From Cedecea davisae DSM 4568 (GTDB taxonomy: Bacteria; Pseudomonadota; Gammaproteobacteria; Enterobacterales; Enterobacteriaceae), in assembly GCF_000412335.2 (NCBI RefSeq), contig NZ_KE161030.1, forward strand, positions 2,227,787-2,291,786: a stretch of 64,000 bases of DNA. The letters run 5' to 3'. The notes under the pieces are model-generated. The model had not been told where the DNA came from, ran no database searches, and was given only the letters and a program-made list of their open reading frames with translations. The position numbers and the translations under genes are program-made. This document shows, piece after piece, positions 42,459 through 52,270 of this stretch (position 1 is its first letter; each line of letters starts with the position of its first letter).

Positions 42459-43208
42459 ATGATTGTACTGGTTACGGGCGCTACGGCAGGTTTCGGTGAA
42501 AGCATTACCCGCCGCTTTATTAAGAATGGCCATAAGGTTATCGCCACCGGCCGCCGTCAGGAGCGCCTGATAGAGCTGAAAGAAGAGCTTGGGGATAACC
42601 TGATGACGCTGCAACTCGATGTGCGCAACCGCGCCGCTATCGAAGAAGCGCTGGCAAGCCTGCCGGGCGCATGGCAGCAGATTGATATCCTGGTGAACAA
42701 TGCCGGTCTGGCGCTGGGCATGGAGCCAGCGCACAAAGCCAACGTTGACGACTGGGAAACAATGATCGACACCAACAACAAGGGCCTGGTTTACATGACC
42801 CGCGCCGTGCTCCCCGGCATGGTCGAGCGCAATCGCGGCCATATCATCAACATAGGTTCCACCGCAGGAAGCTGGCCGTATGCGGGCGGTAACGTCTATG
42901 GAGCAACTAAGGCGTTTGTGCGCCAGTTCAGCCTGAACCTGCGTACCGACCTGCATAAAACCGCCGTGCGCGTGACCGATATTGAGCCGGGCATGGTTGG
43001 CGGCACAGAGTTTTCCAACGTACGCTTCAAAGGCGACGATGATATGGCGGGTAAAACCTACGAAAATGCCAATGCTTTGACCCCGGAAGACGTAACCGAG
43101 GCGGTCTGGTGGGTTGCAACGCTGCCTAAGCACGTTAACATCAACACGCTGGAGATGATGCCGGTTAGCCAATCCTTTGCCGGGCTGAGTATTCACCGCG
43201 AAGGTTAA
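42459..43208 (+). CDS. ydfG: NADP+-dependent 3-hydroxy acid dehydrogenase YdfG (SDR)
   Basis: 249 aa. Short-chain dehydrogenase with cofactor loop VTGATAGFGESITRRFI, ILVNNAGLALGMEP and the catalytic triad in IINIGSTAGSWPYAGGNVYGATKAF (Ser, Tyr, Lys). It oxidises L-allo-threonine/serine and 3-hydroxypropionate-type acids; E. coli YdfG also reduces malonic semialdehyde. The start at 42459 has AGGA upstream and fits the family. It precedes rspR, conserved with E. coli. Confidence 0.95.
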   Translation: MIVLVTGATAGFGESITRRFIKNGHKVIATGRRQERLIELKEELGDNLMTLQLDVRNRAAIEEALASLPGAWQQIDILVNNAGLALGMEPAHKANVDDWETMIDTNNKGLVYMTRAVLPGMVERNRGHIINIGSTAGSWPYAGGNVYGATKAFVRQFSLNLRTDLHKTAVRVTDIEPGMVGGTEFSNVRFKGDDDMAGKTYENANALTPEDVTEAVWWVATLPKHVNINTLEMMPVSQSFAGLSIHREG

Positions 43209-43219
43209 TCCTCCCCCTG

Positions 43220-43242
43220 TACCCGGATGATTACTCCGGGTA
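43220..43242 (+). terminator. Terminator of ydfG
   Basis: TACCCGGA (43220-43227) pairs with TCCGGGTA (43235-43242) around a 7-nt loop, followed by TAGGTTTT. Confidence 0.75.
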
Positions 43243-43299
43243 TAGGTTTTAACGTTATTCGATGTTAAATTTGCCTAAAAGCTCTAATAAGAAAAACGC

Positions 43300-43986
43300 A
43301 TGCCACTTTCCAGCGAAATCAATCCCACTCAGCCGGTAAATCAGCAAATTTATCGCATCCTGCGGCACGAAATTGTGCGCTGCCTGATAGCACCAGGTAC
43401 GCCACTTTCGGAGAAAGAAGTTTCGCTGCGCTTTGACGTCTCGCGCCAGCCGGTGCGGGAAGCGTTTATCAAACTGGCGGAAACGGGCCTGGTGCAAATT
43501 CGCCCTCAGCGCGGCACATGGGTAAGTAAAATATCCATCAGCCACGTAAAAAACGGGTGTTTTATCCGCGAGGCCATCGAAAGAGCGGTGGTAAAACGCG
43601 CGGCGACGAAAGTAACCCACTCGGATTTATTCACGCTTGAGCATTTACTCAATCAGCAAAGCGTAGCTATCAGCGACGGTAAAATTGATGATTTTTTCTC
43701 TCTTGACGATAAATTCCACCAGCAGCTCGCGCTGATTGCGGATTGCAGCCTGGCGTGGGAAACGGTCGAAAATATTAAAGCAACTATGGATCGTGTGCGT
43801 TACATGAGCCTCGATCACGTTTCGCCCCCGGCGATGCTGCTGGAGCAGCACCACGACATTTTTAATGCGCTGAAAGCTCAGAATGAAGAAGAAGTTGATG
43901 CCGCAATGCACCGCCATTTACATGAAATAAGCCAGTCTATCTTGCAAATCAGGCAGGAAAAACAGGACTGGTTTAGCGACGAGTAA
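43300..43986 (+). CDS. rspR: RspR (YdfH), GntR/FadR-type repressor of the rsp genes
   Basis: 228 aa. The GntR winged helix ([42 protein letters not shown]) is followed by a FadR-C/FCD helical domain ([47 protein letters not shown]) with His/Asp residues that bind a metal and effector. In E. coli RspR (YdfH) represses rspAB. Here the rspA-rspB-ydfJ-ydfI operon is convergent downstream. The inverted repeats upstream of rspA are candidate sites. Confidence 0.92.
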   Translation: MPLSSEINPTQPVNQQIYRILRHEIVRCLIAPGTPLSEKEVSLRFDVSRQPVREAFIKLAETGLVQIRPQRGTWVSKISISHVKNGCFIREAIERAVVKRAATKVTHSDLFTLEHLLNQQSVAISDGKIDDFFSLDDKFHQQLALIADCSLAWETVENIKATMDRVRYMSLDHVSPPAMLLEQHHDIFNALKAQNEEEVDAAMHRHLHEISQSILQIRQEKQDWFSDE

Positions 43987-44017
43987 TTTTATTTCCCCTA
44001 CAGCGAAATAAGCATCA

Positions 44018-44033
44018 GGCGGGTTACCCCGCC
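44018..44033. terminator. Bidirectional hairpin between rspR and ydfI
   Basis: GGCGGG-ttac-CCCGCC (44018-44033), a short G+C-rich stem, between the convergent stop codons. Confidence 0.6.
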
Positions 44034-44040
44034 CGGTAAA

Positions 44041-45492
44041 TCAGAACTTTGCTACCGTCGCCATTGCGCCGTTTTCCCACAGTTCCAGATACAACTCGGT
44101 TACCAGCGCCACAAATTCGCTGTTCGCAGGCAGGTCTTTCCCAAAGATAGTTTCCAGACCAAGCAGGGCGATGACTCGCTCAGCCCCTTCTTCGCTTTGC
44201 ACCACCTTACTTTTAATCACTCTCGCTAGCGGATCGCTAATTTCTATTGGCTCCCCCAGGTCGTCTACGCCGCCCACATAGCGCAACCAGCCCGCAACGC
44301 CGAGCGCCAGCAGATCGTATCTGCTACCGTTGGCGATATGCCATCGAACGGCATCCAGCCAGCGCTGAGGAAGCTTCTGGCTGCCGTCCATCGCAATTTG
44401 CCAGGTGAGATGCCGCAGAGCCGGGTTGGTATAACGGCTAATGAGCGAATCAGCATAGATTTGCAGGTCTACGCCCCTCACGCGGAGCGTTGGCGCTTGC
44501 TCATCGAGCATCAACCGTTTTGCCACACGGCGATAATTTTCGTCCCACATGCAGTCGGAAATATACCTGTAGCCTGCCAGATAACCCAGGTATGCCAGAA
44601 AGGAGTGGCTACCGTTAAGCATTCGCAGCTTCATCTCTTCGAACGGCAGCACGTCGCGGACCAGCTCAGCACCCGCAAGCTCCCAGGCCGGGCGACCGGC
44701 AACAAAGTTGTCTTCAATTACCCATTGGCGGAAAGGCTCACAGGCAACCGCCACCGAATCGGCTACGCCAGTTTGCTCCGCCACTAGGGCAAGCGTTTCC
44801 GGCGTAACGGCCGGAACTATTCGGTCAACCATGGTCGAGGGAAAAGTCACGCTGGCCTCAATCCAGGCTGCCAGTTCCTCGTCAATAGCTCTCGCCCAGG
44901 CGATAATCACGCGGCGGGTTATGCGGCCATTTTCCGGCATGTTATCGCATGACATCACGCTGAATGCCCCAAGGCCTGCTGCTCTGCGCCGAGCCAGCGC
45001 CTCCACAATTACGCCCGGTGCGGACTGCGGCCGATGCAGGTTGGCAAGGTCATGTATAAATAATGGATGATCGGTCAGTAATTCCCCGGTTGCTGGGGAA
45101 TGACAGTAGCCCTTTTCGGTCACCGTCAGGGAGACAATCGCTACTTCAGGCTGGGTTAGCGCGGCCAGCACCGCTTCGATGCCATCCATCTTCGCATGCA
45201 GCGCCTGTGTCACTACGCCCACTATACGGGTATGCCAGGCATCAGCAGACATCTCCGCTACGCTATACAAGTTACCCTGCCGTTTCAGGTCAGCAATTTG
45301 CTGCTCACCGCCGATTAAGTTGACCTCACAATACCCCCAGTCGCTACCGTGCTCGTCAGCCAGAATATCGGCGTACACAGCCTGATGTGCGCGGTGGAAA
45401 GCCCCAAATCCGAGATGGACGATGCGCGTAACCAGCCGGCTTCGGTCGTAGCCAGGAACAACCGCCCTGGCCGCGAGTAATTTATTTTCCAT
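44041..45492 (-). CDS. ydfI: YdfI-type mannonate/fructuronate oxidoreductase (polyol dehydrogenase family)
   Basis: 483 aa. N-terminal Rossmann start ([20 protein letters not shown]) and catalytic K-x5-N-x2-H in [19 protein letters not shown] are the UxuB/MtlD-long-chain signatures. It interconverts fructuronate/mannonate or a related sugar acid with NAD(H). It is the last gene of rspA-rspB-ydfJ-ydfI, starting 36 bp after ydfJ. This gives a dehydratase, dehydrogenase, transporter and reductase set for a sugar acid. Confidence 0.92.
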   Translation of the reverse strand: MENKLLAARAVVPGYDRSRLVTRIVHLGFGAFHRAHQAVYADILADEHGSDWGYCEVNLIGGEQQIADLKRQGNLYSVAEMSADAWHTRIVGVVTQALHAKMDGIEAVLAALTQPEVAIVSLTVTEKGYCHSPATGELLTDHPLFIHDLANLHRPQSAPGVIVEALARRRAAGLGAFSVMSCDNMPENGRITRRVIIAWARAIDEELAAWIEASVTFPSTMVDRIVPAVTPETLALVAEQTGVADSVAVACEPFRQWVIEDNFVAGRPAWELAGAELVRDVLPFEEMKLRMLNGSHSFLAYLGYLAGYRYISDCMWDENYRRVAKRLMLDEQAPTLRVRGVDLQIYADSLISRYTNPALRHLTWQIAMDGSQKLPQRWLDAVRWHIANGSRYDLLALGVAGWLRYVGGVDDLGEPIEISDPLARVIKSKVVQSEEGAERVIALLGLETIFGKDLPANSEFVALVTELYLELWENGAMATVAKF

Positions 45493-45528
45493 AATAGATT
45501 TCCTGTGGATTGCGCTGTGTATAGCGCT

Positions 45529-46920
45529 TCAGTAGCTACGTGCTTGATCAAGCGCTGGCGTGGCTTTGGGTTCGGCGGCGTCTTCCTCAATACTAAGGTC
45601 ACGATCCCTGACCTCCGGCATCAACAGCGCGGAAAGCAACCCAATAATCGAGTAACAAACCAGCATCACCACAACGGGCCACCAGGAATCCGTCATATTA
45701 ACGAAAATACCGGCCAGCACCGGCCCGAAACCAACGGCCACCAGCCCGCCCACTTCCTTGGAAATGGCCATGCGGGTAAAGCGATTACGCGAGCCAAACA
45801 TTTCCGCCATCGTGATGTTCTCCAGCGCGAACAGCCCCAGGACAGCAACGTTATGAATGATGATAATGGAGGCCATAATCACGCTTACCCCCTTGCTGCT
45901 ATCAACAATCATCGAGAGCATTGGCCAGGCGAGAATAATCGCCGAAATATTGATGATGATATAAGGTACGCGGCGGCCCACTTTGTCGGACAGCCAGCCA
46001 AGAAGCGGAATAGTGATGAATCCGATAGCCGAGCTGATCATTAAGGCATCGGTCGGAATGCTTTTATCAAACAGCAGGGTCTGTACAAGGTAGCCCGCAA
46101 GGAAAGTCTGGATCAGACCTGAATTACCCGCCTGACCAAACCGCAGGCCGGTTGCCAGCCAGAAGGATTTGCTGGTGAACATGGCGCTAAGCGAATGGGT
46201 GTCGCCGCGCTCTTTTACGCCAGCCGTTGCCTCCTCCTCGCTGACTTTCTCAAACACCGGGCTTTCTTTCAGGTTAAGCCGCAGCCAGATCGCAAATATC
46301 ATCACCACAGCGCTTGCGAGGAACGGCACGCGCCAGCCCCACGCCAGCAGCTGTTCTTTATCCAGCACAAAGAACATCACCGCCCAGATTGCCGTAGCCG
46401 ATAACGTACCGCAGTTGGTGCCCATAGCGACCAGGGAAGAAATAATGCCGCGCCTGCCCTTTGGCGCATATTCCGCCAGCATTGTTCCCGCTCCGGAAAT
46501 CTCGGCTCCCGCCCCCAGCCCCTGTATAATACGCAAGGCAACCAGCAGCAGCGGTGCAAAAATCCCGATTTGTGCGTACGTCGGTAATACGCCAATCAGC
46601 GTGGTGCAAATCCCCATCATAGTGATGGTAATAAACAGGACTTTTTTACGCCCGATGGTGTCACCCATACGGCCAAAAATAAAAGCCCCGACTATCCTGG
46701 CAATATAACCTGCACCGTAGGTTCCCATTGCCAGAATTAATGCCATGGCAGCAGACTGCTCCGGGAAAAATATTTCGTGAAACACCAGTGCTGCGCCAAG
46801 AGAGTAAAGCTGGAAGTCCATGAATTCCAGCGCGGTGCCCAGCCAGCCTGAAACGGCGGCCTTTATCAAGTCTGAAGTGCTTCTTTCCGGCTGTTGCGGA
46901 TTTAATAGGGTTGTCGTCAT
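45529..46920 (-). CDS. ydfJ: YdfJ-like MHS-family metabolite:H+ symporter, full length
   Basis: 463 aa, about twelve TM helices, of the MHS subfamily: AAVSGWLGTALEFMDFQLYS, GRMGDTIGRKKVLFITITMMG (motif A) and GLGAGAEISGAGTMLAEYAP KGRRG. In E. coli K-12 the ydfJ reading frame is interrupted at the Qin prophage, whereas this copy is complete. The transported compound is probably the sugar acid or its aldose processed by RspA/YdfI (inference from context). Confidence 0.9.
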   Translation of the reverse strand: MTTTLLNPQQPERSTSDLIKAAVSGWLGTALEFMDFQLYSLGAALVFHEIFFPEQSAAMALILAMGTYGAGYIARIVGAFIFGRMGDTIGRKKVLFITITMMGICTTLIGVLPTYAQIGIFAPLLLVALRIIQGLGAGAEISGAGTMLAEYAPKGRRGIISSLVAMGTNCGTLSATAIWAVMFFVLDKEQLLAWGWRVPFLASAVVMIFAIWLRLNLKESPVFEKVSEEEATAGVKERGDTHSLSAMFTSKSFWLATGLRFGQAGNSGLIQTFLAGYLVQTLLFDKSIPTDALMISSAIGFITIPLLGWLSDKVGRRVPYIIINISAIILAWPMLSMIVDSSKGVSVIMASIIIIHNVAVLGLFALENITMAEMFGSRNRFTRMAISKEVGGLVAVGFGPVLAGIFVNMTDSWWPVVVMLVCYSIIGLLSALLMPEVRDRDLSIEEDAAEPKATPALDQARSY

Positions 46921-46983
46921 AGTTCTGATCTCTGAAATTTATTGTTGTAGGTACAGAAAATATTCAGAAACAGCAGCTGTGGC

Positions 46984-47997
46984 TCAGAAATTCAATAAGA
47001 CCTTACAGCAGTGCTGCTGGTCTTTTTCGAAGGTTTCCATCGCCTCAATAATCTGAACATAATTAAAATGATGAGTGATTAGTTTTTTAGGCTGAATAAG
47101 CCCGGCCAGCATCCAGCTGATGACCTGAGAAAAGCGATTACTGTTGAGACGGGAGCTATAGATAGTTAGCTCTTTGCTGGTAATGCCCTGCTGGCTAATG
47201 ACGCAGGGTTCGGAGGCAAAACCCATAATGCCGATACGCGCCGCAGGGGATGCGAGGCGAATCGCCTCCGGCAGAATGGAAGGATGGCAGGCTGCATCGA
47301 TAATAACCGTCGGGAGGATGCCAAGCACGGTGAGCTCTTCAACCAGATCCAGCCCTGCGTTGTTGATAACGCGATCCGCGCCGCAGGTTTTTGCCATTTG
47401 CAGGCGTTCCTCAATGCGGTCGACGGCAATCACCTCTTTTACGCCATACACGCCGCGCAGCGCCTGAATACAGGTCAGTCCCATCGGCCCTGCGCCGTAT
47501 ACCAGGGCGGTATCCAGCTTGCCGGGAGTCAGCTGGCTGCAAAGATTGGCGGCGATGGTAAAAGGCTCAATCATCGTCGCTTCATCGTCAGAGATTGCAT
47601 CCGGCACAATGTGGACATTTTTAGCGGGGAGCGTCACGTATTCGCTGAAGCCGCCGTCGCGGTGCACGCCGATAACCTGGAGTTCTTCGCAGACGTTAGG
47701 CCGCCCGACGGAGCAAGGATAGCAGCGCCCGCAGCTTACTACCGGGTCCCCCGCCACTCGCGCCCCGAGCAGATTTGTGTCAACGCCCTCGCCAACGGCA
47801 TCAACGTGGCCAAAGAATTCATGTCCGATCACGCGTGGGTATTTAGCAAAAGGATTATGCCCGCGCCAGATGTGCAGGTCCGAGCCGCAAATTCCCGCAC
47901 TGGCAACACGCATTCGCACCTCGCCCGCCTCCGGGTGCGGGTCTTCGCGCTCTTCGATAACTAAATCATTCGGGGTTCTGACGGTAATAGATTGCAT
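46984..47997 (-). CDS. rspB: RspB, zinc-dependent medium-chain alcohol dehydrogenase
   Basis: 337 aa. Catalytic zinc residues in AGICGSDLHIWRGHNPFAKY and PRVIGHEFFGH, structural zinc Cys in SCGRCYPCSVGRPNVC, and NAD fold VYGAGPMGLTCIQALRGVYG. Similar in length and sequence to E. coli RspB. It oxidises an unknown polyol or L-sugar acid. The start at 47997 has GGAGTA 7 nt upstream; the frame opens earlier at 48036, overlapping rspA. Confidence 0.92.
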   Translation of the reverse strand: MQSITVRTPNDLVIEEREDPHPEAGEVRMRVASAGICGSDLHIWRGHNPFAKYPRVIGHEFFGHVDAVGEGVDTNLLGARVAGDPVVSCGRCYPCSVGRPNVCEELQVIGVHRDGGFSEYVTLPAKNVHIVPDAISDDEATMIEPFTIAANLCSQLTPGKLDTALVYGAGPMGLTCIQALRGVYGVKEVIAVDRIEERLQMAKTCGADRVINNAGLDLVEELTVLGILPTVIIDAACHPSILPEAIRLASPAARIGIMGFASEPCVISQQGITSKELTIYSSRLNSNRFSQVISWMLAGLIQPKKLITHHFNYVQIIEAMETFEKDQQHCCKVLLNF

Positions 47998-48032
47998 TAT
48001 TTTTACTCCATCCAGTTTCGATAAAGGCTCGA

Positions 48033-49247
48033 TCACCAGTTCCAGAGCGTGCCGTCTTCCAGGCGAGCCACCGGAAGATAGGCTGGTTCGTAGGGATATT
48101 TAGCCGCCAGCTTTTCGTCAAATTCGATGCCGAGGCCGGGCTTATTGCCGGGATGCATATAGCCGCTGTCGAACGACCAGCTATGGGGGAAGACTTCCAG
48201 CATCTGCTCTGAATAACCCATATATTCCTGCACGCCAAAATTCGGCACCCAGAGGTCAAAATGCAGCGCCGCGGCCATGCAGACCGGTGAGAGATCGGAC
48301 GGCCCATGCGAGCCGGTGCGGACCTGGTACAATGAGGCAAAATCGGCAATACGGCGCATGCCGGTAATCCCGCCCGCGTGGGTGATGGTGGTGCGGATAT
48401 AATCGATAAGCTGCTCTTCAATCAGCTGCTTGCAGTCCCAGATGCTGTTGAACACTTCTCCCACGGCAATTGGCGTCACCGTGTGCTGGCGAATCAGGCG
48501 GAAGCACTCCTGGTTCTCCGCAGGCGTTGGATCTTCCATCCAGAACAGGCGGTAGTCCTCAACGCTTTTGCCAAAACGCGCGGCTTCTATCGGCGTCAGC
48601 CGATGGTGCATGTCGTGCAGCAGATGCTCCTCGAAGCCAAACTTCGAGCGAACCGCATCAAACAGCTTTGGCGTAAAGTCGAGGTATTTTTCCGTAGACC
48701 ACAGCTGCTCTTCCGGCCAGTCACCCTTGGTCGCTGGCTCATATGCCTGCCCTTTGCCTTTCGCCATACCGTAAGTCGTTTTCATGCCCGGCACGCCGCA
48801 CTGGACACGAATAGCTTTGAAACCCATCTCTTTATGGCGGGCATAGTCTTCCAGCACTTCATCAATGGAGTGCCCTGTGGTGTGGCAATAGACCATGACG
48901 CCTTCGCGCGACGCCCCACCCAAAAGCTGGTAGAGCGGCATTCCGGCGGCCTTGGCTTTAATATCCCACAGCGCCATATCCACAGCCGAAATGGCAGACA
49001 TTGTGACCGGCCCGCGCCGCCAGTAGGCGCCTTTGTAGAAAAACTGCCAGATATCTTCGATGCGCTGGGCATCGCGGCCTATAAGCTGCGGGCAGACGTG
49101 ATCCCGCAGATAGGAGGCGACCGGCAATTCACGCCCGTTGAGCGTGGCATCCCCCAGCCCGGTTATTCCCTCATCGGTGGTTATTTTCAGCGTGACAAAG
49201 TTACGCCCCGGGCAGGTGACAAACACCTCGGCACTCACTATTTTCAT
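48033..49247 (-). CDS. rspA: RspA, D-mannonate-dehydratase-family enolase-superfamily protein
   Basis: 404 aa. N-terminal enolase domain ([33 protein letters not shown]), then the barrel with DDDE-type ligands: [41 protein letters not shown] and [14 protein letters not shown]. Length and order fit RspA. In E. coli RspA has weak D-mannonate dehydratase activity and a starvation-sensing phenotype linked to homoserine lactone. The start at 49247 has AAGGA upstream. It is the first gene of the operon. Confidence 0.94.
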   Translation of the reverse strand: MKIVSAEVFVTCPGRNFVTLKITTDEGITGLGDATLNGRELPVASYLRDHVCPQLIGRDAQRIEDIWQFFYKGAYWRRGPVTMSAISAVDMALWDIKAKAAGMPLYQLLGGASREGVMVYCHTTGHSIDEVLEDYARHKEMGFKAIRVQCGVPGMKTTYGMAKGKGQAYEPATKGDWPEEQLWSTEKYLDFTPKLFDAVRSKFGFEEHLLHDMHHRLTPIEAARFGKSVEDYRLFWMEDPTPAENQECFRLIRQHTVTPIAVGEVFNSIWDCKQLIEEQLIDYIRTTITHAGGITGMRRIADFASLYQVRTGSHGPSDLSPVCMAAALHFDLWVPNFGVQEYMGYSEQMLEVFPHSWSFDSGYMHPGNKPGLGIEFDEKLAAKYPYEPAYLPVARLEDGTLWNW

Positions 49248-49317
49248 TACCTGATTCCTTGCGGCAGATTGCAGCGGCGACAATTATTGAGGCAGAAACT
49301 ACCTTCAACGCAACTAC

Positions 49318-49374
49318 CATACAAGTATGCAAATAATGATATCCGAAGATGAGTCACACTTTATGTATGACTCA
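49318..49374. promoter_or_regulatory. Inverted repeats upstream of rspA, candidate RspR/other operator
   Basis: CATAC-aa-GTATG (49318-49329) and TGAGTCA-N11-TGACTCA (49350-49374) lie 71-127 bp upstream of the rspA start codon. FadR-type GntR repressors bind short inverted repeats in such positions. No consensus is assigned from sequence alone. Confidence 0.45.
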
Positions 49375-49427
49375 ATGCAACGTATACATCCGAAATGGGA
49401 AGAGGATTGAAGGGAAAAAAAAGAGAA

Positions 49428-49754
49428 TCAGGCCCGGCCCCAGCCGGCGACGATAATCAGCATGCCGCAGAAGGCAATGGCCGCCCCGGTCCAGTCATAA
49501 ACGCTAAGTTTTACGCCATCAACAATGCGCAGCCAGAGCAGCGCGGTGACCACATAGACTCCGCCATAGGCCGCATATACCCTGCCGCTCGCCGCCGGAT
49601 GCAGCGTTAACAGCCAGACAAAAATCGCCAGAGAGAGCGCAGCAGGCAGCAGTAACAACACCGAACCGCCTCGCCTCAACCATAGCCAGGGCAGAAAACA
49701 GCCGATAATTTCCGCAAGCGCGGTGGCAAAAAACAGCAATGTCGTTTTGATCAT
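49428..49754 (-). CDS. ynfA: YnfA-family small membrane protein
   Basis: 108 aa, four hydrophobic segments ([75 protein letters not shown]). It matches the UPF0060/YnfA family, a small-multidrug-resistance-like exporter. The spacing ynfA (-), ynfB (+), speG (+) is the E. coli order. Confidence 0.93.
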   Translation of the reverse strand: MIKTTLLFFATALAEIIGCFLPWLWLRRGGSVLLLLPAALSLAIFVWLLTLHPAASGRVYAAYGGVYVVTALLWLRIVDGVKLSVYDWTGAAIAFCGMLIIVAGWGRA

Positions 49755-49866
49755 ATTGTGATTTATTCAGTAATAATGGTTGCAGAAGATTGACGCATAT
49801 AGGCGCAATCCTGGACGAATGGTATTATTCGCTCTGAAAACTGCTTAACCCTAAAAGGAAATTGCA

Positions 49867-50268
49867 ATGAACTCAATCCTTCGTAAGCCTCTGTCATGGA
49901 TGCCGTTAGCCTTGCTGGGTGCAGCGCTCATGGTTTCCGTTCCGGTGCAGGCAGATACGAACGTTGTCGTCGTCCAGCCAGGCTCCGGCAACACCGTGGG
50001 CGGTCAGGAAAACTCGCTGACCCGCCAGCGCGCCGCTGAAGAAAAAGAACAGTGGAACGACACCCGCACTCTGCGCCAGAAGATTAACCGCCACAACGAA
50101 AAAGTATTCGATCGTGAATCTGCCCGTGGTGATAAAAACTGGGACAAAGAAGATGCCGCCCAGGACAACTTCGACAAATGCCAGCAAAGCGCCAACGTCA
50201 ACGTCTACTGGGAGCCAAACACAATGCGCTGCCTGGACCGCCGTACCGGCCGCATTGCTAACCCATAA
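49867..50268 (+). CDS. ynfB: YnfB (UPF0482) periplasmic protein
   Basis: 133 aa. Signal peptide ([18 protein letters not shown]) then the UPF0482 core with [40 protein letters not shown] and [16 protein letters not shown] with two Cys that may pair. The function is unknown. AAAGG lies upstream, and it is followed by a terminator before speG. Confidence 0.94.
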   Translation: MNSILRKPLSWMPLALLGAALMVSVPVQADTNVVVVQPGSGNTVGGQENSLTRQRAAEEKEQWNDTRTLRQKINRHNEKVFDRESARGDKNWDKEDAAQDNFDKCQQSANVNVYWEPNTMRCLDRRTGRIANP

Positions 50269-50283
50269 TTTCACTCGTCTTTA

Positions 50284-50310
50284 AAGGCTCCTGCCGCCGG
50301 GAGCCTTCCC
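50284..50310 (+). terminator. Terminator of ynfB
   Basis: AAGGCTCC (50284-50291) pairs with GGAGCCTT (50300-50307) over CTGCCGCCG-type loop, followed by CCCC rather than T; still a stable hairpin directly after the stop. Confidence 0.7.
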
Positions 50311-50330
50311 CATCTGCGCAAGGACAAGCC

Positions 50331-50888
50331 ATGAGTCAGGAATTAACAATTCGCCTTCGCCCGCTTGAGCGCGAAGATCTTCGCTTCGTTCACCAACTGG
50401 ACAACAATGCCAGCGTGATGCGCTACTGGTTTGAAGAGCCTTACGAAGCGTTTGTGGAGCTTTCCGACCTTTACGACAAGCACATTCACGACCAGAGCGA
50501 ACGCCGCTTCGTTATCGACTGCAACGGCATGAACGCCGGCCTGGTGGAGCTGGTAGAAATAGACCATATTCACCGCCGCGCGGAGTTCCAGATAATTATT
50601 ACCCCGGATTATCAGGGCAAAGGCCTGGCCTCACGCGCCGCCAAGCTGGCGATGGATTACGGTTTTACCGTGCTCAATCTCTATAAGCTGTATTTGATTG
50701 TCGATAAAGAGAACGAAAAAGCGGTGCATATCTACAAGAAGCTGGGCTTTATTGTGGAAGGCGAATTGATTCACGAGTTCTTTATTAACGGCCAGTATCG
50801 GGACGCTATCCGCATGTGCATTTTCCAGCATCAGTTTTTGGCGAAAAAAACGCCGGAAAACACTTTACTGAAGCCTACCGCACAGTAG
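50331..50888 (+). CDS. speG: Spermidine N(1)-acetyltransferase
   Basis: 185 aa GNAT protein. [23 protein letters not shown]-like [27 protein letters not shown] (acetyl-CoA motif A) and [20 protein letters not shown] (motif B) match SpeG (186 aa in E. coli). It acetylates spermidine or spermine to neutralise polyamine excess in the cold or under stress. It is convergent with paaK. Confidence 0.97.
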   Translation: MSQELTIRLRPLEREDLRFVHQLDNNASVMRYWFEEPYEAFVELSDLYDKHIHDQSERRFVIDCNGMNAGLVELVEIDHIHRRAEFQIIITPDYQGKGLASRAAKLAMDYGFTVLNLYKLYLIVDKENEKAVHIYKKLGFIVEGELIHEFFINGQYRDAIRMCIFQHQFLAKKTPENTLLKPTAQ

Positions 50889-50895
50889 GCCAGAA

Positions 50896-50919
50896 CCCTC
50901 TCCCGGCCCGGGGAGAGGG
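50896..50919. terminator. Hairpin between speG and paaK
   Basis: CCCTCTCCC-ggcccg-GGGAGAGGG; the same arms as the hairpin at 20947-20967. It lies between convergent stops at 50888 and 50932. Confidence 0.75.
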
Positions 50920-50931
50920 CATTAATCCCGG

Positions 50932-52248
50932 CTACTGATTCGCCGCCTGGCGCAGGTCGCACACCCGAATAGCCTTTCCTTCCGAACGCGGCAGGCTGCC
51001 GCAGTTAACGATAGTAATATCGGTAGAAATCCCCACCATCGACTTGATGCGATGACGCAGCTCGTGGCACACGCCGCAGCGCTGTTCATGGCTGAGATAG
51101 AGGCTGCTTTCCTTCAGTTCCACCTTGATTGCCAGGGTGTCGAGATGCCCGCGGCGATGCACTTCCAGCTGATAGTGCGGCGCAAGATGCTGGAATTTGA
51201 GGATCTCTTCTTCCAGCTGCGACGGGAAGACGTTTACCCCGCGGATAATCAGCATATCGTCCGAACGCCCGGTGATTTGGTCCATGCGGCGCATAGTGCG
51301 CGCGCTGCCGGGCAGTAGGCGCGTCAGGTCGCGCGTGCGGTAGCGAATAACCGGTAATGCTTCTTTGGTGAGCGTGGTAAACAGCAGTTCGCCTTGCTCA
51401 CCGTCTTCCAGCGGCACGCCGCTCTGCGGATCGACAATTTCCGGATAAAAATGATCTTCCCAGATGGTCGGCCCGTCGCGAGATTCGAGGCACTCCATGG
51501 CAACGCCTGGCCCCATCACTTCCGACAGGCCATAAATATCCAGGGCGGTAATACCCAGGCGACGCTCTATTTCCGCGCGCATGGCTTTAGTCCACGGCTC
51601 CGCGCCAAACACACCAACCCGCAGGGAGCAGCCGCTGGCATCCCCGCCCATCTGGCGCTCCATCTCTTCAATCAGATTCAGGCACCAGGATGGCGTCACC
51701 ATAATCATATCCGGCTTAAAATCACGGATCAGCTGCGCCTGTTTTTCGGTCTGGCCGCCGGACATCGGGATCACCGTAGCACCGAGTCTTTCTGCGCCGT
51801 AATGCGCACCCAGCCCGCCGGTAAACAGGCCATAGCCGTAGGAAACGTGGATTTTATCTTTGGGCGTTCCGCCAGCGGCACGCAGAGAACGGGCAACCAG
51901 GTTAGCCCAGGTATCGATATCGTTCTGGGTATAGCCCACTACCGTGGGTTTACCGGTGGTGCCGGAAGATGCGTGAATACGCACCACTTGTTCCATCGGC
52001 ACCGCGAAAGTGTCAAAAGGATAGTTATCGCGTAGATCCTGCTTAGTGGTGCAAGGAAACAGGCGAATATCCTTCAGCTCTTTAAAATCATCAGGGTGAA
52101 CGCCAACGGCGTCAAATTTACGTTTATACATTGGGACATTGTTATAAGCGTGATTCAGGGTCCACTTCATGCGCTCCGTTTGCAGGGCCTGAAGTTCATC
52201 CAGCGATGCGGTTTCAATCGTTTCCAGCTTGGTTGCAGAGGTTATCAT
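50932..52248 (-). CDS. paaK: Phenylacetate-CoA ligase PaaK
   Basis: 438 aa. ANL adenylating enzyme with IHASSGTTGKPTVVGYTQND (P-loop/A3 motif), IYGLSEVMGPGVAMEC (A5) and RTRDLTRLLPG (A7-A8) typical of PaaK. It converts phenylacetate to phenylacetyl-CoA with ATP, the first step of the pathway. It is the last gene of the minus-strand operon; a speG-side hairpin follows. No paaX or paaY lies after it, unlike E. coli. Confidence 0.97.
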   Translation of the reverse strand: MITSATKLETIETASLDELQALQTERMKWTLNHAYNNVPMYKRKFDAVGVHPDDFKELKDIRLFPCTTKQDLRDNYPFDTFAVPMEQVVRIHASSGTTGKPTVVGYTQNDIDTWANLVARSLRAAGGTPKDKIHVSYGYGLFTGGLGAHYGAERLGATVIPMSGGQTEKQAQLIRDFKPDMIMVTPSWCLNLIEEMERQMGGDASGCSLRVGVFGAEPWTKAMRAEIERRLGITALDIYGLSEVMGPGVAMECLESRDGPTIWEDHFYPEIVDPQSGVPLEDGEQGELLFTTLTKEALPVIRYRTRDLTRLLPGSARTMRRMDQITGRSDDMLIIRGVNVFPSQLEEEILKFQHLAPHYQLEVHRRGHLDTLAIKVELKESSLYLSHEQRCGVCHELRHRIKSMVGISTDITIVNCGSLPRSEGKAIRVCDLRQAANQ

Positions 52249-52270
52249 TATAGGGTACTCGCAGGTTTGA

